From NCBI GenBank assembly GCA_022316685.1, contig JAKJHU010000014.1, positions 3,467,001 through 3,531,000 on the forward strand: a stretch of 64,000 nucleotides of DNA, given 5' to 3'. Positions 62,625 to 64,000 of the stretch are shown here, one piece after another. The DNA is from Progne subis subis (taxonomy: Eukaryota; Chordata; Aves; Passeriformes; Hirundinidae). Below the pieces are notes generated by a model. It made no database searches. It had not been told where the DNA came from and worked only from the letters and a program-made list of their open reading frames with translations. Each line of letters starts with the position of its first letter. The first letter of the stretch is position 1. Both the position numbers and the translations under genes were made by a program.

Positions 62625-62686
62625 CTGAATTTAATGTTCCTCACAATGTCGAAGGAAAGATGCAAAGGCTTAATGAAAAAGGCCCG
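62625..62686 (+). CDS. Putative internal exon 3 of the unidentified gene (62 nt)
   Basis: It is preceded by a good acceptor (CTCCTTCCTGTTCTTCCAG) and followed by a weaker donor, GGCCCG|GTAATTG at 62,687. Joined to the previous exon in the ATG-ending frame it reads M-AEFNVPHNVEGK then MQRLNEKGP, with no stop. In another open frame an ATG begins MSKERCKGLMKKAR. I cannot say which frame, if any, is translated, and neither peptide matches a protein I can name with confidence. A noncoding 5' exon is also possible. Confidence 0.35.
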
Positions 62687-64000
62687 GTAATTGCAGGAAA
62701 GTGTCTAAGGCTACTTTTGTAGGATTTTGAAAGTTCATTTAGTCTGATAACTGGGTACTTAATCCACTAGTCATAAGAATTGATGAATGTGTTGGAAATG
62801 GAAATTTGAAGTCTTGGATCTTTGGTCTAAGCAAAAGATGACCTCAGGATTTCAACAAGGGCTTTAGCAAATAAATTTTCTTATTATTGATGGAACAGGT
62901 AGCTCACTCAAGAAAGACTTTCATTGTATCTTGGAAGGCTTTTTTGTGACTTTTGGAAGCAAACCAGTTTGCCTTTGTCTTTGCGAGTCATTGAAGCAGT
63001 TTAGTGTGTGTGCACATAAATACCTGTGGGAGTATAGGAGTGTGCTTACCTGTGCGTGTATTTATACACACGTATATCTAAATTTAGAAATGCAGGATGG
63101 ACTCTGCAAAACCCAGGAACTTACAGAAAGGTGGGAGCTACCAGTTTGTGACTCTCCTAGGACAGTTTGCTGGGATGGGTTTGATTTTGCAGAGGTAATT
63201 AGAAAGGGCTGTGAAGGGCTCAAGCAGGGCAGTGTGGTGGCTTTCTTTACTGGCATCCTGGAAAATACTGTGCCAGGGTTCTCAGCCTTTACATGGAAGG
63301 TCTGACAAAGATCGACACCCTGAGCAGTTGAAAAGGTGTCACACAGAACAGAGGATGTTACTGTTCATTGCAAGCTGGCACAGGTAAAATCTGAGGATAG
63401 GCAGTGAGCACAAAATGACCTAGTCCCCAGGCAAGTGGTGTCATCAGCAGCTGAGGCATATCCTCTCAGTCTTGGAGGGGAGTAACAAGTAGGTGATTTA
63501 AATCAGCTCTTTTCAGTGCTGCCTACTTTTAGGTGAGCACGTTATAGTGTGTTTTGAGGGTGTGACGCCTATTGTGTGTTAGGTCAACTGTTCTACACAT
63601 AAGAGATCGTTACTGAACAGCTCTGCAGGCACTCAGTCTCTTGGGCCGGGAAATACCATGGGTGCAGCATTTCAGTGTCATTACCTACGCAGGGATTTAG
63701 CTCAGAAAACAGCAGGAGGGCTTGGAGGAGCTGGGAAGATGGAACAAGTCACTCCAAAGTGAAGGGACTGGAAAATGTCCGCAAAAGCTTTCCCAAGACT
63801 GCAGCAAGTTGTTTTTAATTTGAGCACCTTTGTGGTGCCTTCAGGTAGCCCTGTCACCTTCCCACTCCTTAGAAGACAATAAATGGATGTAACTATTAGC
63901 CCGTGCTTCCCCAGCAGCTAAACCCATCCAAACACTGATCTGCCAGGCCATTATGTTAAAATACTTCCATGCAAGGGAAGACAACCACGGGAGGAGATAA
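62687..64000 (+). other. Inferred next intron, running off the window
   Basis: After the donor at 62,687 no further exon is supported. One plus-strand open frame of 124 codons (62,931-63,305) has no recognisable motif and crosses a short TG/TA-rich stretch. Nothing else is seen. Confidence 0.35.

Noticed and set aside
62645..62686. ATG followed by MSKER, like the start of JARID2
   Set aside because: Only the first five residues agree with what I recall of JARID2; the following residues differ, so I did not assign that gene.
1..64000. CRISPR arrays, operons, tRNA or rRNA genes, intact retroviral genes
   Set aside because: No regularly spaced repeats, no ribosome-binding-site-led gene series, no tRNA-like cloverleaf and no retroviral gag, pol or env-like frame were seen. 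The only retroelement coding remnant is CR1.

Overview
The window is vertebrate nuclear DNA, almost certainly from a bird. The best evidence is several copies of the CR1 retrotransposon, including its typical avian 3' end and diverged reverse-transcriptase sequence, together with an amniote-type MIR element. The single CpG island, long AT-rich stretches with no gene-like reading frame, simple repeats and vertebrate-type splice sites fit the same picture. I saw no bacterial-type genes, operons, CRISPR array, phage, tRNA or rRNA, and no previously undescribed enzymatic or defence system.

Layout. Positions 1 to about 11,850 look intergenic: one CR1 3' end (about 455-690, minus strand), simple repeats, and an ancient MIR1_Amn-like SINE with a second amniote repeat tail (about 9,355-9,565). 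A CpG island follows (about 11,850-13,600), packed with long T and C tracts, TA/CA microsatellites and two G-quadruplex-forming stretches. It holds a good splice donor at 12,886, so I read it as the promoter and first exon of a plus-strand gene. From there to about 60,172 I infer one first intron of about 47 kb. Two small exons with good splice signals follow, at 60,173-60,237 (65 nt) and 62,625-62,686 (62 nt). They can be read through in one frame, or an ATG at the end of the first could be the start codon. I could not identify the gene. From 62,687 to the end looks like the next intron.

The inferred intron contains a composite CR1 cluster (about 42,110-43,200), a degraded CR1 3' tail (about 51,965), two pairs of direct duplications (about 39,507/40,615 and 49,052/51,692), three perfect cAMP-response-element palindromes, a further inverted CRE-like pair, octamer-like palindromes, two small CpG-richer patches, and a possible minus-strand coding exon (38,830-39,035). 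The plus strand after the CpG island has many more long T runs than A runs, which fits transcription from left to right.

The least explained structures are the 173 bp duplicated module that ends in a hairpin, the minus-strand exon candidate, and the unidentified exon chain. Identity of the gene, the transcription start and all regulatory readings are inference from sequence alone.
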